DNA of 64,000 nt from Pseudomonas sp. 10S4 (GTDB taxonomy: Bacteria > Pseudomonadota > Gammaproteobacteria > Pseudomonadales > Pseudomonadaceae). This document shows positions 7,553-22,508 of this stretch, one piece after another; the first letter of the stretch is position 1, and each line of letters begins with the position of its first letter. The stretch spans positions 2,666,001 to 2,730,000 of the forward strand of contig NZ_CP133774.1 of the NCBI RefSeq assembly GCF_034344865.1. Reading direction: 5' to 3'. Below the pieces are notes generated by a model. The model did not search any database, was not told the origin of the DNA, and saw only the letters and a program-made list of their open reading frames with translations. Made by a program: the position numbers and the translations under genes.

Positions 7553-8947
7553 TTATAGCTGCTCGATTGGGTCGCTTTTTAACGGGGTATTGGCGTCAAG
7601 CATTTGGGTTTTCGATTCGGGCAGCAACAGGCACATCAGGATCGCTGTGATACCGCCGCTGGTGATCGCCGAGTCGAACAGGTTCTGCACCAGTTTTGGC
7701 AGCAGGTGCAAAAGGCTCGGCTGCGCGGCGATGCCCAGGCCAACACCAAAGGAAGTCGCAATGATCAACATGCTGCGACGATCCAGCGGCGCCTGGGCGA
7801 GGATGCGCACGCCGGCCGCCGCGACACTGCCGAACATCACCAGGGTTGCGCCGCCGAGCACCGGTTTGGGGATCTGCTGCAACACCGCGCCAATCAATGG
7901 AAACAGCCCGAGGCAAAACAGTACGGCGCCGATGTACAGGCCGACGTAACGGCTGGCGACGCCGGTCAACTGGATCACGCCGTTGTTCTGCGCAAACGTG
8001 GTGTTGGGGAACGCGCTGAAGGTCGCGGCGATCAGGCAACTGAAACCGTCACCGAGCACACCGCCCTTGAGTCGGCTTATATAAGAAGGACCGCTGATGG
8101 GCTGGCGGGCGAGCATGCAGTTGGCGGTGAGGTCGCCGACGGTCTCGATGGTGCTGATCAGATAAATCAGCGCCACGGGCAGGAAAGCCGTCCAGTCGAA
8201 GCTGAAACCGAATCGGAAAGGAATCGGAAGACTTACGAAGGGCACGTCAGGTAACGGTTGCGGCACCAGTTTTCCACTGAAGTACGCCGCGATGCTGCCC
8301 AGCACCAAGCCAATGATGATGGCCGAAAGGCGAATCCACGGCGTATTCGAGCGATTGAGCAGGACGATCGTCAACAGCACGAACACGCCCAGCGCCAGAT
8401 TGCCCGGTGCGCCGAAATCCGCTGCGTTGAAACCACCGCCGAGGTCAGTGATGCCAACCTTGATCAGGCTGATGCCAATCAAGGTAATGACAATCCCGGT
8501 CACCAGCGGCGTGATCACCCGGCGCAGTTGGCCGATGAAACGGCTCAAAACGATCTGCACCACGGCGCCGAAAAAGCACACGCCGAAGATCATCGCCAGA
8601 ATGTCTTCCGGGCTACCGCCCCGTTGCTTGACCAGGAAACCCGCTGACAGCACTGCGCCCAAAAACGCAAAACTGGTGCCTTGCAGGCAGATCATCCCGG
8701 CACCGATGCCGAATGGCCTACGGGCCTGGATGAACGTTCCTACGCCGGAGACCATCAGCGCCATGCTGATCAAGTATGGCAAATAGGCAGTCAGCCCCAG
8801 CGCCGAGCCGATCACCAGCGGCGGGGTGATGATCCCGACGAAGCTGGCGAGCACGTGTTGCAGGGCGGCGAGGATCGCGGCGAGGGGTTTTGGACGATCG
8901 TTGAGGCCGTAGATCAGATCGCTGGGGGTTGAGGATTCTGGCTGCAT
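7553..8947 (-). CDS. NCS2 family nucleobase permease (xanthine-type)
   Basis: A 464-residue inner-membrane nucleobase:H+ symporter with about 12-14 membrane segments. The family signature reads QNNGVIQLTGVASR near residues 323-336, the xanthine-permease (XanQ/XanP) version rather than the uracil version. The N-terminal motif QHVLASFVGIITPPL (about 29-43) and STIETVGD (about 265-272) also fit. The gene ends 87 bases before the RutR-like regulator on the same strand. Xanthine or uric acid is the likeliest cargo, from the motif. Confidence 0.88.
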   Translation of the reverse strand: MQPESSTPSDLIYGLNDRPKPLAAILAALQHVLASFVGIITPPLVIGSALGLTAYLPYLISMALMVSGVGTFIQARRPFGIGAGMICLQGTSFAFLGAVLSAGFLVKQRGGSPEDILAMIFGVCFFGAVVQIVLSRFIGQLRRVITPLVTGIVITLIGISLIKVGITDLGGGFNAADFGAPGNLALGVFVLLTIVLLNRSNTPWIRLSAIIIGLVLGSIAAYFSGKLVPQPLPDVPFVSLPIPFRFGFSFDWTAFLPVALIYLISTIETVGDLTANCMLARQPISGPSYISRLKGGVLGDGFSCLIAATFSAFPNTTFAQNNGVIQLTGVASRYVGLYIGAVLFCLGLFPLIGAVLQQIPKPVLGGATLVMFGSVAAAGVRILAQAPLDRRSMLIIATSFGVGLGIAAQPSLLHLLPKLVQNLFDSAITSGGITAILMCLLLPESKTQMLDANTPLKSDPIEQL

Positions 8948-9011
8948 GGGCGTAGGAACTCATTGCTGACGGATCAAGGTGCTGATGCGTTGCAAAAAGC
9001 TGTCCAGGTGC

Positions 9012-9989
9012 TCAGGTTATTGATCGATTTGTGCTGCGTCGCCCAGCGTGGCTGGGCTGTACAGGATTCTTAGCGAGTCGCCGCCAGGCTCTCCAAAAGC
9101 TTTCCAGCACCAAATGGGGGCGACGGCCCTTGCGTGTGACCGATGCGAGGCTCAGGTCATAAAAACGCGCGGTTGGCTTCAATGCACGCAATCGGCCCTG
9201 CTGGACCCAGAGGCTGGCGTAGTGATCCGGCAGGTAACCGATGTAGCGTCCGGTCAAAATCAGGAACGCCATGCCTTCGCGGTCCGAGGCGCTGGCGGTG
9301 CAATTGAGGGCTTGGTAATGCGCCTGGATCTCGGCGGGCAGGCGGAAGGTTGGGGCGATGGCGTCCTGGCTATTGAGGCGTTCATCGTCCAGTTGCTTGT
9401 CGTCGACATAAAACAACGGATGGCCGACCGCGCAATACAGCAGCGAGCGTTCACTGTAGAGCGGTTGATATTCCAGCCCCGACAAGGCGCTGGCCTGCGG
9501 CACTACGCCGACGTGAAGGCGCCCGTCGAGCACCCCTTGTTCAACTTCGTTGGGAGCGATCATGCGGATCTGAATTTGTACGTCCGGCCCGCGCTCCTTC
9601 AATTGCGCCAATGCGTGGGTAATACGCATATGGGGGAGGGTGACCAGGTTGTCGGTCAGGCCGATGGTCAACTCGCCGCGCAAATGTTGATGCAGGCCGT
9701 TGACCTCGGTGCGGAAACTTTCCAGCGCACCTAATAGTTGCAACGCCGAGTGGTAGACCTCGCGACCTTCTTCGGTCAGGGAAAACCCGGCGCGGCCACG
9801 TTGGCACAGGCGCAGGCCGAGGCGTTGTTCCAGGTCGCTCATTTGCTGGCTGATGGCCGAGCGGCCGATGCCCAGCACTGACTCCGCCGCAGAGAATCCG
9901 CCGCACTCCACCACGCTGCGAAAAATCCTCAGCAGGCGAATATCAAAGTCGCTGACTTGTGCCAGCGGATCGGGGCGGCGAGTGCTCAT
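9012..9989 (-). CDS. LysR family transcriptional regulator
   Basis: A 325-residue LysR protein. The winged helix-turn-helix is at about 16-75 (FSAAESVLGIGRSAISQQMSDLEQRLGLRLCQRGRAGFSLTEEG region), with a periplasmic-binding-like effector domain after residue 100. It is divergent from bauA with 138 bases between starts, so regulation of omega-aminotransferase/beta-alanine genes is the natural guess. A basic tail (RRSTNRSIT) ends the protein. No clear T-N11-A operator stands out in 9990-10127. Confidence 0.88.
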   Translation of the reverse strand: MSTRRPDPLAQVSDFDIRLLRIFRSVVECGGFSAAESVLGIGRSAISQQMSDLEQRLGLRLCQRGRAGFSLTEEGREVYHSALQLLGALESFRTEVNGLHQHLRGELTIGLTDNLVTLPHMRITHALAQLKERGPDVQIQIRMIAPNEVEQGVLDGRLHVGVVPQASALSGLEYQPLYSERSLLYCAVGHPLFYVDDKQLDDERLNSQDAIAPTFRLPAEIQAHYQALNCTASASDREGMAFLILTGRYIGYLPDHYASLWVQQGRLRALKPTARFYDLSLASVTRKGRRPHLVLESFWRAWRRLAKNPVQPSHAGRRSTNRSIT

Positions 9990-10127
9990 GCTTTCGTACT
10001 CAAAGTTTAGTGGCTGGCAGACTGAACGTTAGAAGAGTTGGATTTCACCGACTTTATCCCCGTGGCAATTTAGCTGCAAGAACGCTTTTGATCTCTATGC
10101 CGCTTATTGCCCTGCGAGGTTTTGCTC

Positions 10128-11477
10128 ATGAACTTGCCCGAAAACGCCCAGTCTTCCCTGGCCAGCCAGCTCAAACTGGATGCGCACTGGATGCCCTACA
10201 CCGCTAACCGCAATTTCCAGCGCGATCCGCGACTGATCGTTGCGGCCGAAGGCAGTTGGCTGACAGACGATAAGGGCCGCAAGGTCTACGATTCGCTCTC
10301 GGGTCTGTGGACCTGTGGCGCCGGGCACACTCGCAAGGAAATCCAGGAAGCGGTTGCCAAGCAGTTGGGTACCCTCGATTACTCGCCGGGCTTCCAGTAC
10401 GGCCATCCGTTGTCGTTCCAACTGGCCGAGAAAATCACTGACCTGACGCCGGGCAATCTGAATCACGTGTTCTTCACTGACTCGGGTTCCGAGTGTGCTG
10501 ACACTGCGGTGAAGATGGTGCGTGCCTACTGGCGCCTGAAAGGCCAGGCGACCAAAACCAAAATGATCGGCCGTGCCCGTGGTTACCACGGCGTGAACAT
10601 CGCCGGCACCAGTCTCGGCGGCGTGAACGGCAACCGCAAAATGTTTGGTCAGGCAATGATGGACGTCGATCATCTACCGCACACCTTGCTGGCCAGCAAT
10701 GCTTACTCCCGTGGCATGCCGAAAGAAGGCGGTATCGCTCTGGCCGATGAGCTGCTGAAACTGATCGAGCTGCACGACGCCTCGAATATCGCGGCGGTGT
10801 TCGTCGAGCCAATGGCCGGTTCCGCTGGCGTGCTGGTTCCGCCTGAGGGTTACCTCAAGCGTCTGCGTGACATCTGCGATCAGCACAACATCCTGCTGGT
10901 GTTCGACGAAGTGATCACCGGTTTCGGCCGTACCGGTTCGATGTTCGGCGCCGACAGCTTTGGCGTGACCCCGGACCTGATGTGCATCGCCAAGCAAGTC
11001 ACCAACGGCGCGATCCCGATGGGCGCGGTGATTGCCAGCTCCGAGATCTATCACACCTTCATGAACCAGGCGACGCCGGAGTACGCGGTGGAATTCCCGC
11101 ACGGCTACACCTATTCCGCGCACCCGGTGGCCTGTGCTGCTGGCCTGGCGGCACTCGACCTGCTGCAAAAGGAAAACCTGGTGCAGAGCGTGGCCGAAAT
11201 CGCTCCGCATTTCGAAAATGCGTTGCACGGTCTGAAAGGTTCGAAAAACGTCATCGATATTCGTAACTACGGCTTGGCTGGCGCGATCCAGATTGCCGGG
11301 CGTGACGGCGATGCGATTGTGCGTCCATTCGAAGCCGGGATGGCGCTGTGGAAAGCCGGGTTCTACGTACGCTTTGGCGGCGACACCCTGCAGTTCGGCC
11401 CAACCTTCAACAGCAAGCCGCAGGACCTGGATCGTCTGTTCGATGCGGTTGGCGAAGTGCTGAACAAGATCGACTGA
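10128..11477 (+). CDS. bauA: Omega-amino acid (beta-alanine)--pyruvate aminotransferase
   Basis: A 449-residue class III PLP aminotransferase, nearly collinear from memory with the characterised P. putida omega-amino acid:pyruvate aminotransferase. It moves the amino group of beta-alanine or other omega-amines to pyruvate, giving malonate semialdehyde and alanine. FDEV (D260) binds the PLP ring nitrogen and K289 in IAKQVTNG is the Schiff-base lysine. ATG at 10128 follows GAGG at a good distance and matches the family N-terminus; the upstream ATG at 10107 does not. The next gene, bauC, would oxidise the semialdehyde. Confidence 0.93.
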   Translation: MNLPENAQSSLASQLKLDAHWMPYTANRNFQRDPRLIVAAEGSWLTDDKGRKVYDSLSGLWTCGAGHTRKEIQEAVAKQLGTLDYSPGFQYGHPLSFQLAEKITDLTPGNLNHVFFTDSGSECADTAVKMVRAYWRLKGQATKTKMIGRARGYHGVNIAGTSLGGVNGNRKMFGQAMMDVDHLPHTLLASNAYSRGMPKEGGIALADELLKLIELHDASNIAAVFVEPMAGSAGVLVPPEGYLKRLRDICDQHNILLVFDEVITGFGRTGSMFGADSFGVTPDLMCIAKQVTNGAIPMGAVIASSEIYHTFMNQATPEYAVEFPHGYTYSAHPVACAAGLAALDLLQKENLVQSVAEIAPHFENALHGLKGSKNVIDIRNYGLAGAIQIAGRDGDAIVRPFEAGMALWKAGFYVRFGGDTLQFGPTFNSKPQDLDRLFDAVGEVLNKID

Positions 11478-11553
11478 TTTCTCCCTCTATATATGTACAA
11501 ACACCAGGCGCCCCTCGACGGGCGCCGGTGGACAAAAATTTCAGGAGTACCGC

Positions 11554-13048
11554 ATGAGCCTCATCCCGCATTTGATCAATGGCGAACTGGTGACCGAAGA
11601 AGGTCGCACGGCTGACGTGTTCAACCCGTCGACCGGCAAGGCCATCCACAAGCTGCCATTGGCCAGCCGCGAAACCATTCAAAAAGCCATCGACGCGGCC
11701 AAAGCTGCATTCCCGGCCTGGCGCAACACGCCGCCGGCCAAACGTGCCCAGGTGATGTTCCGCTTCAAGCAACTGCTGGAGCAGAACGAAGCGCGCATCG
11801 CGCAATTAATCAGCGAAGAGCACGGCAAGACGCTGGAAGATGCGGCCGGTGAACTGAAGCGTGGGATTGAGAACGTCGAGTTTGCTTGTGCGGCGCCGGA
11901 GATCCTCAAGGGCGAGTACAGCCGTAACGTCGGCCCAAACATCGATGCATGGTCGGATTTCCAGCCGTTGGGCGTGGTTGCGGGCATCAGCTCCGTTCAA
12001 CTTCCCGGCCATGGTGCCGATGTGGATGTACCCACTGGCGATCGTCTGCGGTAACTGCTTCATCCTTAAACCGTCCGAGCGTGATCCGAGCTCCACGCTG
12101 CTGATCGCTCAGTTGTTGGTCGAAGCGGGTCTGCCTAAAGGTGTGCTGAGCGTTGTGCATGGCGACAAGACCGCCGTGGATGCGTTGATCGAAGCGCCGG
12201 AAGTCAAAGCGCTGAGCTTCGTTGGCTCGACGCCGATTGCCGAGTACATCTATGCCGAAGGTACCAAGCGCGGCAAACGTGTCCAGGCACTGGGCGGGGC
12301 GAAGAACCATGCGGTGCTGATGCCGGATGCGGATCTGGATAACGCCGTCAGCGCACTGATGGGCGCGGCTTATGGTTCCTGCGGTGAGCGTTGCATGGCG
12401 ATCTCGGTGGCCGTGTGCGTCGGTGACCAGGTGGCGGATGCGTTGGTGGCCAAGTTGGTACCGCAAATCAAGGCGCTGAAGATTGGTGCCGGTACGTCGT
12501 GTGGTCTGGACATGGGGCCGCTGGTTTCCGGTCAGGCTCGCGATAAAGTCAGTGGCTATATAGAAGACGGCGTTTCTTCGGGTGCGACCCTGGTGGTGGA
12601 TGGCCGTGGTCTGAGCGTGGCCGGCCATGAGGAAGGGTTCTTCCTGGGTGGCTGCCTGTTCGATAACGTCACGCCGGAGATGCGCATCTATAAAGAAGAG
12701 ATCTTCGGGCCGGTGTTGTGCGTCGTTCGGGTCAACAGCCTGGAAGAGGCGATGCAACTGATCAACGATCACGAGTATGGCAACGGTACCTGCATCTTTA
12801 CCCGTGACGGGGAAGCGGCGCGGTTGTTCTGCGATGAGATTGAAGTCGGCATGGTCGGGGTCAACGTGCCGTTGCCGGTGCCAGTGGCGTATCACAGCTT
12901 TGGTGGCTGGAAGCGCTCGCTGTTCGGCGACTTGCATGCCTATGGCCCGGATGGCGTGCGTTTCTATACCCGTCGTAAGGCCATCACCCAGCGCTGGCCA
13001 CAACGGGCGAGCCATGAAGCTTCGCAATTCGCGTTCCCTAGCTTGTAA
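11554..13048 (+). pseudogene. bauC: CoA-acylating (methyl)malonate-semialdehyde dehydrogenase, interrupted by a +1 frameshift
   Basis: An aldehyde dehydrogenase of the MmsA/BauC group split into two frames. Frame 1 runs to residue 145 (...GVVAGI), then goes out of frame and stops at 12054. Frame 2 carries the rest (..[17 protein letters not shown]... to 13048), including the catalytic cysteine in [10 protein letters not shown]. Removing one base (G at 11990, in ATCAGCTCC) restores [10 protein letters not shown] and a 497-residue protein, the family length. In context it converts malonate semialdehyde to acetyl-CoA. Because the rest is intact, a consensus error is as likely as a true mutation. 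Confidence 0.88.
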
Positions 13049-13060
13049 GTAGAAGGGAAG

Positions 13061-13086
13061 AAGGCCGGCTCCTTGGGGCCGGCCTT
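13061..13086 (+). terminator. Terminator hairpin after bauC
   Basis: A strong stem AAGGCCGGC / GCCGGCCTT with a small loop, 12 bases after the bauC stop, followed by a short T-containing stretch (CGCGTTTC). It separates the bau genes from the rRNA promoters. Confidence 0.75.
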
Positions 13087-13136
13087 CGCGTTTCTGGGCT
13101 TTTCTGACTTATATGACAGAATTGTGAAAATAGGTG

Positions 13137-13164
13137 TTGACGGCAGATTCTGGAAGTCTATAAT
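13137..13164 (+). promoter_or_regulatory. rRNA promoter P1
   Basis: TTGACG at 13137-13142 and a perfect TATAAT at 13159-13164 with a 16-base spacer, followed by the GC-rich discriminator TCGCCCC usual in stringently controlled rRNA promoters. Confidence 0.85.
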
Positions 13165-13340
13165 TCGCCCCACTTCCGGCGCAGTCGAAACGGAAAACTC
13201 CTTGGTAAACAAAGAGTTATGCAGTTTTCGGCAGCGAGTTGCTTCAGGTCATCGAAGCCCAGAAGGAGTTGGTAGAGCGGTGCTGTGTGGCTCTATTAAC
13301 GGTTCGATCTTCTCGGTCGAAAGTAGCGGAAAAGAGGTGT

Positions 13341-13368
13341 TGACAGCAGCGAGTAACGCTGTAGAATT
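13341..13368 (+). promoter_or_regulatory. rRNA promoter P2
   Basis: Perfect TTGACA at 13341-13346 and TAGAAT at 13363-13368, 16-base spacer, discriminator TCGCCTCCC. Confidence 0.85.
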
Positions 13369-13448
13369 CGCCTCCCGCTAACGAGAGATCGGAAGCGCAA
13401 GTGGTTGAAGTTGCAAAGGAAACTTTGAAAACTTCTGAAAATAACCGC

Positions 13449-13476
13449 TTGACAGTGACAGAGGCTGCTGTAGAAT
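13449..13476 (+). promoter_or_regulatory. rRNA promoter P3
   Basis: Perfect TTGACA at 13449-13454 and TAGAAT at 13471-13476, 16-base spacer, GC-rich discriminator GCGCGCCTC. This is the promoter nearest the 16S gene and has almost the same layout as P2. Confidence 0.85.
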
Positions 13477-13512
13477 GCGCGCCTCGGTTGAGACGAAAGA
13501 TCTTAACCAACC

Positions 13513-13523
13513 GCTCTTTAACA
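13513..13523 (+). promoter_or_regulatory. BoxA antitermination site, 16S leader
   Basis: GCTCTTTAACA matches the rRNA boxA element used by the Nus antitermination complex. It lies in the leader about 150 bases before the 16S gene. Confidence 0.8.
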
Positions 13524-13673
13524 ACTGAATCAAGCAATTCGTGTGGGTGCTTGTGGAGTCAGACTGATAGTCAACAAGATTATCAGCATCACAAGTTACT
13601 CCGCGAGAAATCAAAGATGTAACCAACGATTGCTGAGCCAAGTTTAGGGTTTCTTAAAAACCCAAAGATGTTT

Positions 13674-15203
<1,530 letters not shown>

Positions 15204-15286
15204 ATCGACGACATCAGCTGCTCCATAAGTTCCCACACGAATTGCTTGATTCATTGAAGAAGACGATAAAGAAGCAGCCCGAAATT

Positions 15287-15363
<77 letters not shown>

Positions 15364-15395
15364 ATTTTGCTTGTGTGGGACACCTGTAGAAATAT

Positions 15396-15471
15396 GGGGC
15401 CATAGCTCAGCTGGGAGAGCGCCTGCCTTGCACGCAGGAGGTCAACGGTTCGATCCCGTTTGGCTCCACCA
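15396..15471 (+). tRNA. tRNA-Ala (TGC)
   Basis: A 76-base cloverleaf in the same spacer. Acceptor GGGGCCA pairs with TGGCTCC, the anticodon TGC is at 15429-15431, the T loop is TTCGATC, and CCA is encoded. Ile-Ala order is standard for Pseudomonas rRNA operons. Confidence 0.97.
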
Positions 15472-15556
15472 CTACTGCTTCTGTTTGTTGAAAGCTTAGA
15501 AATGAGCATTCCATCCTGGTGATGGTGAATGTTGATTTCTAGTCTTTGATTAGATC

Positions 15557-15567
15557 GTTCTTTAAAA
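15557..15567 (+). promoter_or_regulatory. BoxA-like site before 23S
   Basis: GTTCTTTAAAA in the spacer resembles the second boxA that precedes the 23S gene in gammaproteobacterial rRNA operons. Confidence 0.6.
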
Positions 15568-15705
15568 ATTTGGGTATGTGATAGAAAGATAGACTGGACG
15601 TTACTTTCACTGGTAACGGATCAGGCTAAGGTAAAATTTGTGAGTAATTGCGAATTTTCGGCGAATGTCGTCTTCACAGTATAACCAGATTGCTTGGGGT
15701 TATAT

Positions 15706-18610
<2,905 letters not shown>

Positions 18611-18785
18611 ATATAACACCCAAGCAATTTGCTTGCTTCGAGCTGAAAAGCGAAAGAGCACCAGATTGCGGTGTGTGAAGACGAAACGAACCGAAAGTTC
18701 GAGACACTCACAAAACACCGAGATCTATCACATACCCATTCGCTGGAGCGTACTCCGTAAGGAGAACGACCTGGCTACCGAATTT

Positions 18786-18900
18786 CTTGACGACCATAGA
18801 GCATTGGAACCACCTGATCCCATCCCGAACTCAGCAGTGAAACGATGCATCGCCGATGGTAGTGTGGGGTTTCCCCATGTGAGAGTAGGTCATCGTCAAG
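18786..18900 (+). rRNA. 5S ribosomal RNA
   Basis: About 115 bases with the terminal helix CTTGACGA / TCGTCAAG, the loop region CCACCTGATCCCATCCCGAA and TGTGGGGTTTCCCCATGTGAGAGTAGG split across the usual helices. Essentially Pseudomonas-like; the stretch CTCAGCAGTGAAAC may carry one unusual base. Confidence 0.93.
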
Positions 18901-18911
18901 ATTAAATTCCG

Positions 18912-18946
18912 AAACCCCTATCTGCGTATGCAGGTAGGGGTTTTGT
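18912..18946 (+). terminator. rRNA operon terminator
   Basis: Stem AAACCCCTATCTGC / GCAGGTAGGGGTTT with a GTAT loop, followed by TTTTG and TTTTG runs: a strong intrinsic terminator 12 bases after 5S. Confidence 0.9.
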
Positions 18947-19056
18947 TTTGCCCGCAGGAAAGTTCATACAGCATCTTCAGACGGCTCCCGGCTGTCACAG
19001 TCTCCCGACAGTGCTAAGGTTCGGCCCTAGCTTTTGTATTTTCCCAAGGAAGCCTT

Positions 19057-22000
19057 ATGCCGGACGCCGCGTCCCTCAATGCTGGTTTTATGGTGGTTCA
19101 AAGCAACAGTTTGGATGAACTGCGTAGCCTTGTGATCAGCGTAATGCGGCACTACCCGTTGGCTCCCCTGGAAAATGAAATCGCCTTGGTGCAGAGCAAC
19201 GGTATCGCTCAATGGCTGAAGCTCGCACTGGCCGAAGACCCTGAAGACGACGATATGGGCGGTTGTGGCATCGCGGCGGCAATCGATGTGCAATTGCCGG
19301 GTAGCTTCATGTGGCAGCTCTATCGCATGGTCCTGGGTCGTGACGAAATCCCGGTGAAATCCCTGCTCGATAAAGCGCCGCTGACCTGGCGTCTGATGCG
19401 CCTGCTACCGCAGCTAATCGACCAACCTTATTTCGAACCCCTGCAACGCTTCCTCACTCATGACACCGATTTGCGTAAACGCTATCAGTTGTCCGAGCGT
19501 CTGGCGGATCTGTTCGATCAATACCAGGTGTACCGTGCCGACTGGCTGGAGGATTGGGCAGAAGGTCGACATCAACTACGTAATGGCAGAGGGGAAGCCA
19601 AGGCGCTAACCCCGGCCAACTGCTGGCAGGCAGAGCTGTGGCGTGCGCTACTGTTGGATGTAGGGGAACAAGGCATGGCCCAAAGCCGTGCCGGCGTTCA
19701 CCAACGGTTTATCGAACGCATCAACCGTCTCGACTCCGCGCCAGATGGATTACCGTCCCGGGTGATCGTTTTCGGGATCTCTTCGCTGCCCGCTCAAGCA
19801 CTGGAAGCACTCGCCGGACTGGCTCGATTCAGCCAGGTCTTGCTGTGCGTTCACAACCCATGTCGTCACCATTGGGCAGACATCGTCGCCGATAAAGACC
19901 TGTTGCGGCATCAATACAAGCGTCAGGCGCGCAAAAGCGGCATGCCGGTTGTACTCGACCCGCAAACCCTTCACCAACACGCTCACCCCCTATTGGCCGC
20001 GTGGGGCAAGCAGGGACGGGACTACATCAATCTGCTCGACAGCTATGACGATCCCGGCAGCTATCGCGCGGCATTTCGTGATGGTCGCATCGACCTGTTC
20101 AGCGATAGCCAACCACAAAATATGCTCAATCAGTTGCAGGACGACATCCTGGAACTGCGTCCTTTAAACGAAACCCGCGAGCATTGGCTGGCCGTTGATC
20201 CACACATCGATAAATCGATCCGTTTTCACATCGCCCACAGCGCCCAGCGAGAAGTGGAAATCCTTCACGATCAACTGCTCGAGCGTTTCAGTGCTAATCC
20301 GGATTTAAGACCTCGCGACGTGATCGTGATGGTTCCGGACATTGACAGCTACGCTCCGCACATCCGCGCGGTGTTTGGTCAGCTAGAGCGCAACGATCAG
20401 CGTTTCATTCCCTTCACTTTGGCGGATCAGGGGCAACGCGGCCGTGATCCGTTACTGATTGCTGTCGAACACCTGCTCAAGCTGCCGGACAGTCGTTTCC
20501 CGGTTAGCGAGATTCTCGATCTGCTGGACGTACCCGCACTCCGTGCTCGGTTCGGCGTCGAAGAGCGTGACCTGCCAACGCTGCACCGCTGGATCGAAGG
20601 TGCCGGCATCCGCTGGGGAATGAATGCTGAGCAACGCGCGGGCCTTGGTCTACCCGAGGAGTTGGAGCAAAACAGTTGGCGTTTCGGTCTTCGGCGAATG
20701 CTGCTGGGTTACGCGGTCGGCAGCGCCAGTGCCTGCGAAGGTATAGAACCCTATGACGAAATTGGTGGGCTGGATGCTGCGCTCATCGGTCCGTTGGTGG
20801 CTCTGCTCGACGCGCTGGAGATTGCGCATCAAGAACTTACGCAGCCGGCTGCTCCAAAAGAGTGGGGCGTGCGTTTGCAAGGGCTGGTTCAGCTGTTTTT
20901 CAAGGCCAGTAACGAGCACGACGACTACTTGCTGGCTCAACTCGAAGAGCTGCGTGAAACCTGGCTCGATACCTGTGAATCAGTGGGATTGCAGGACAAG
21001 TTACCGTTAACCGTAGTCCGTGAAGCCTGGTTGGCCGGTCTTGACCAAGGCCGCTTGTCCCAGCGCTTTCTAGCCGGTGCAGTCAACTTTTGCACGCTCA
21101 TGCCGATGCGGGCGATCCCGTTCAAACTGGTTTGTCTGCTCGGCATGAATGATGGAGATTACCCTCGAGCGCAACCGCCGCTGGACTTTGACCTGATGGG
21201 CAGTGATTACCGCCCCGGCGATCGCTCCCGGCGTGAAGATGACCGCTACCTCCTGTTGGAGGCTCTGTTGTCCGCCCGCAATCAGCTCTATATCAGCTGG
21301 GTAGGCCGCAGCATTCGCGATAACAGCGAGCGGCCGGCATCGGTACTGATTGGCCAATTGCGCGATCATCTCGCCAGCGGTTGGCGGCTGGAGGGCGACG
21401 CCGATGATTTGCTTGAGGCAATGACACAGGAACATCCCCTGCAACCGTTCAGCGCCCGCTACTTTCACGAAGGCGATGCGCTGTTCAGCTACGCCAGCGA
21501 GTGGCAAGTGCTTCATCAAGCCAGTGAGCAAGCAACTGATGTCGAGGTCCTCGAACCCTACATTCAGGAGGAGCCGCTGGGCTTGGGGCAATTGCAGGAT
21601 TTCCTGCGCAATCCCGTACGACACTTCTTCAGCCAGCGGCTCAAGGTGTTCTTTGAAGCGGCCGAAGTCCCTTTGGCCGATGAAGAACCCTTCGTTCTCG
21701 ACGCGCTGCAACGCTACAGCCTCAGCGACAGTTTGCTCGAAGCAGCACTGAGTCAGCTGGATCACTCCGATCAAGCGTTGGAAGCACAGGCCATACGCCT
21801 GCAAAACAGCGGCCTGCTGCCCATGGCCGGTTTCGGCGAATGTCTTCAACGAGAGTTGATCGAGCCACTGCCGGATCTGCTGCAACGTTATCAACAACTC
21901 CTGACGTTATGGCCGACACTGCTCGCCAGTGCCTTGCCGGTGAGTCTGGAATTGCACGGCTTGCGTCTTGAAGGCTGGCTCAGTGGCCTGCATCAACGCG

Positions 22001-22508
22001 CAGACGGTGGCTTGCTGTCGGTCACCACGATTCCCAACAGTATCGGCTCGATCAAGACTCGCAAATGGCATCGCTTGACGCGGCCATGGGTCAATCACCT
22101 GGTCGCCTGCGCCAGCGGCATATCGATGACCACCGCGCTGGTCGCCAGCGACGACAGCTTGCTGCTGGAACCTTTGGAAAAGGATGCCGCATTTCAGATC
22201 CTCGGTAACCTGCTGCTGGCCTGGCAAACAGGTATGCGTCAACCGTTGCCCATCGCGGTGAAAACTGCCTTCGCCTGGCTCAGTCAAACCGACCCGGTCA
22301 AAGCCGAAGCCGCCGCGCGAAAGCCTACGAAGGCGATGGTCAGACTACCGATGGTGAGCGCCGCGAAAGCCCGGCACTCACCCGGCAATTCGCCGACTAC
22401 GACAGCCTGACTGCCGACGAGACCTTCACCGATTGGTGCGACGCTTTGTACCGGCCACTGCTCGAAGCCCCTTGGCGCTCACTGACCAGCGAGGGCGCGC
22501 GCTCATGA
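19057..22508 (+). pseudogene. recC: Exodeoxyribonuclease V gamma subunit RecC, with a -1 frameshift near the 3' end
   Basis: RecC scans for Chi in the RecBCD end-processing complex. The frame from 19057 covers about 1089 residues of a normal RecC (N-terminal MVVQSNSLDELRSLVI..., FKLVCLLGMNDGDYPR). It then switches to a nonsense tail stopping at 22410. Adding one base in the AAAGCC run around 22322-22326 restores KAYEGDGQ...[10 protein letters not shown]...EAPWRSL to a TGA at 22506-22508, about 1150 residues, the usual length. That stop overlaps recB's ATG by four bases, the expected operon coupling. This favours a sequence error over true loss. AAGGAAG precedes the start. Confidence 0.9.

Noticed and set aside
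11987-13027. A 346-codon antisense frame opposite bauC
   Set aside because: Shadow of the dehydrogenase gene; no motif and no ribosome site.
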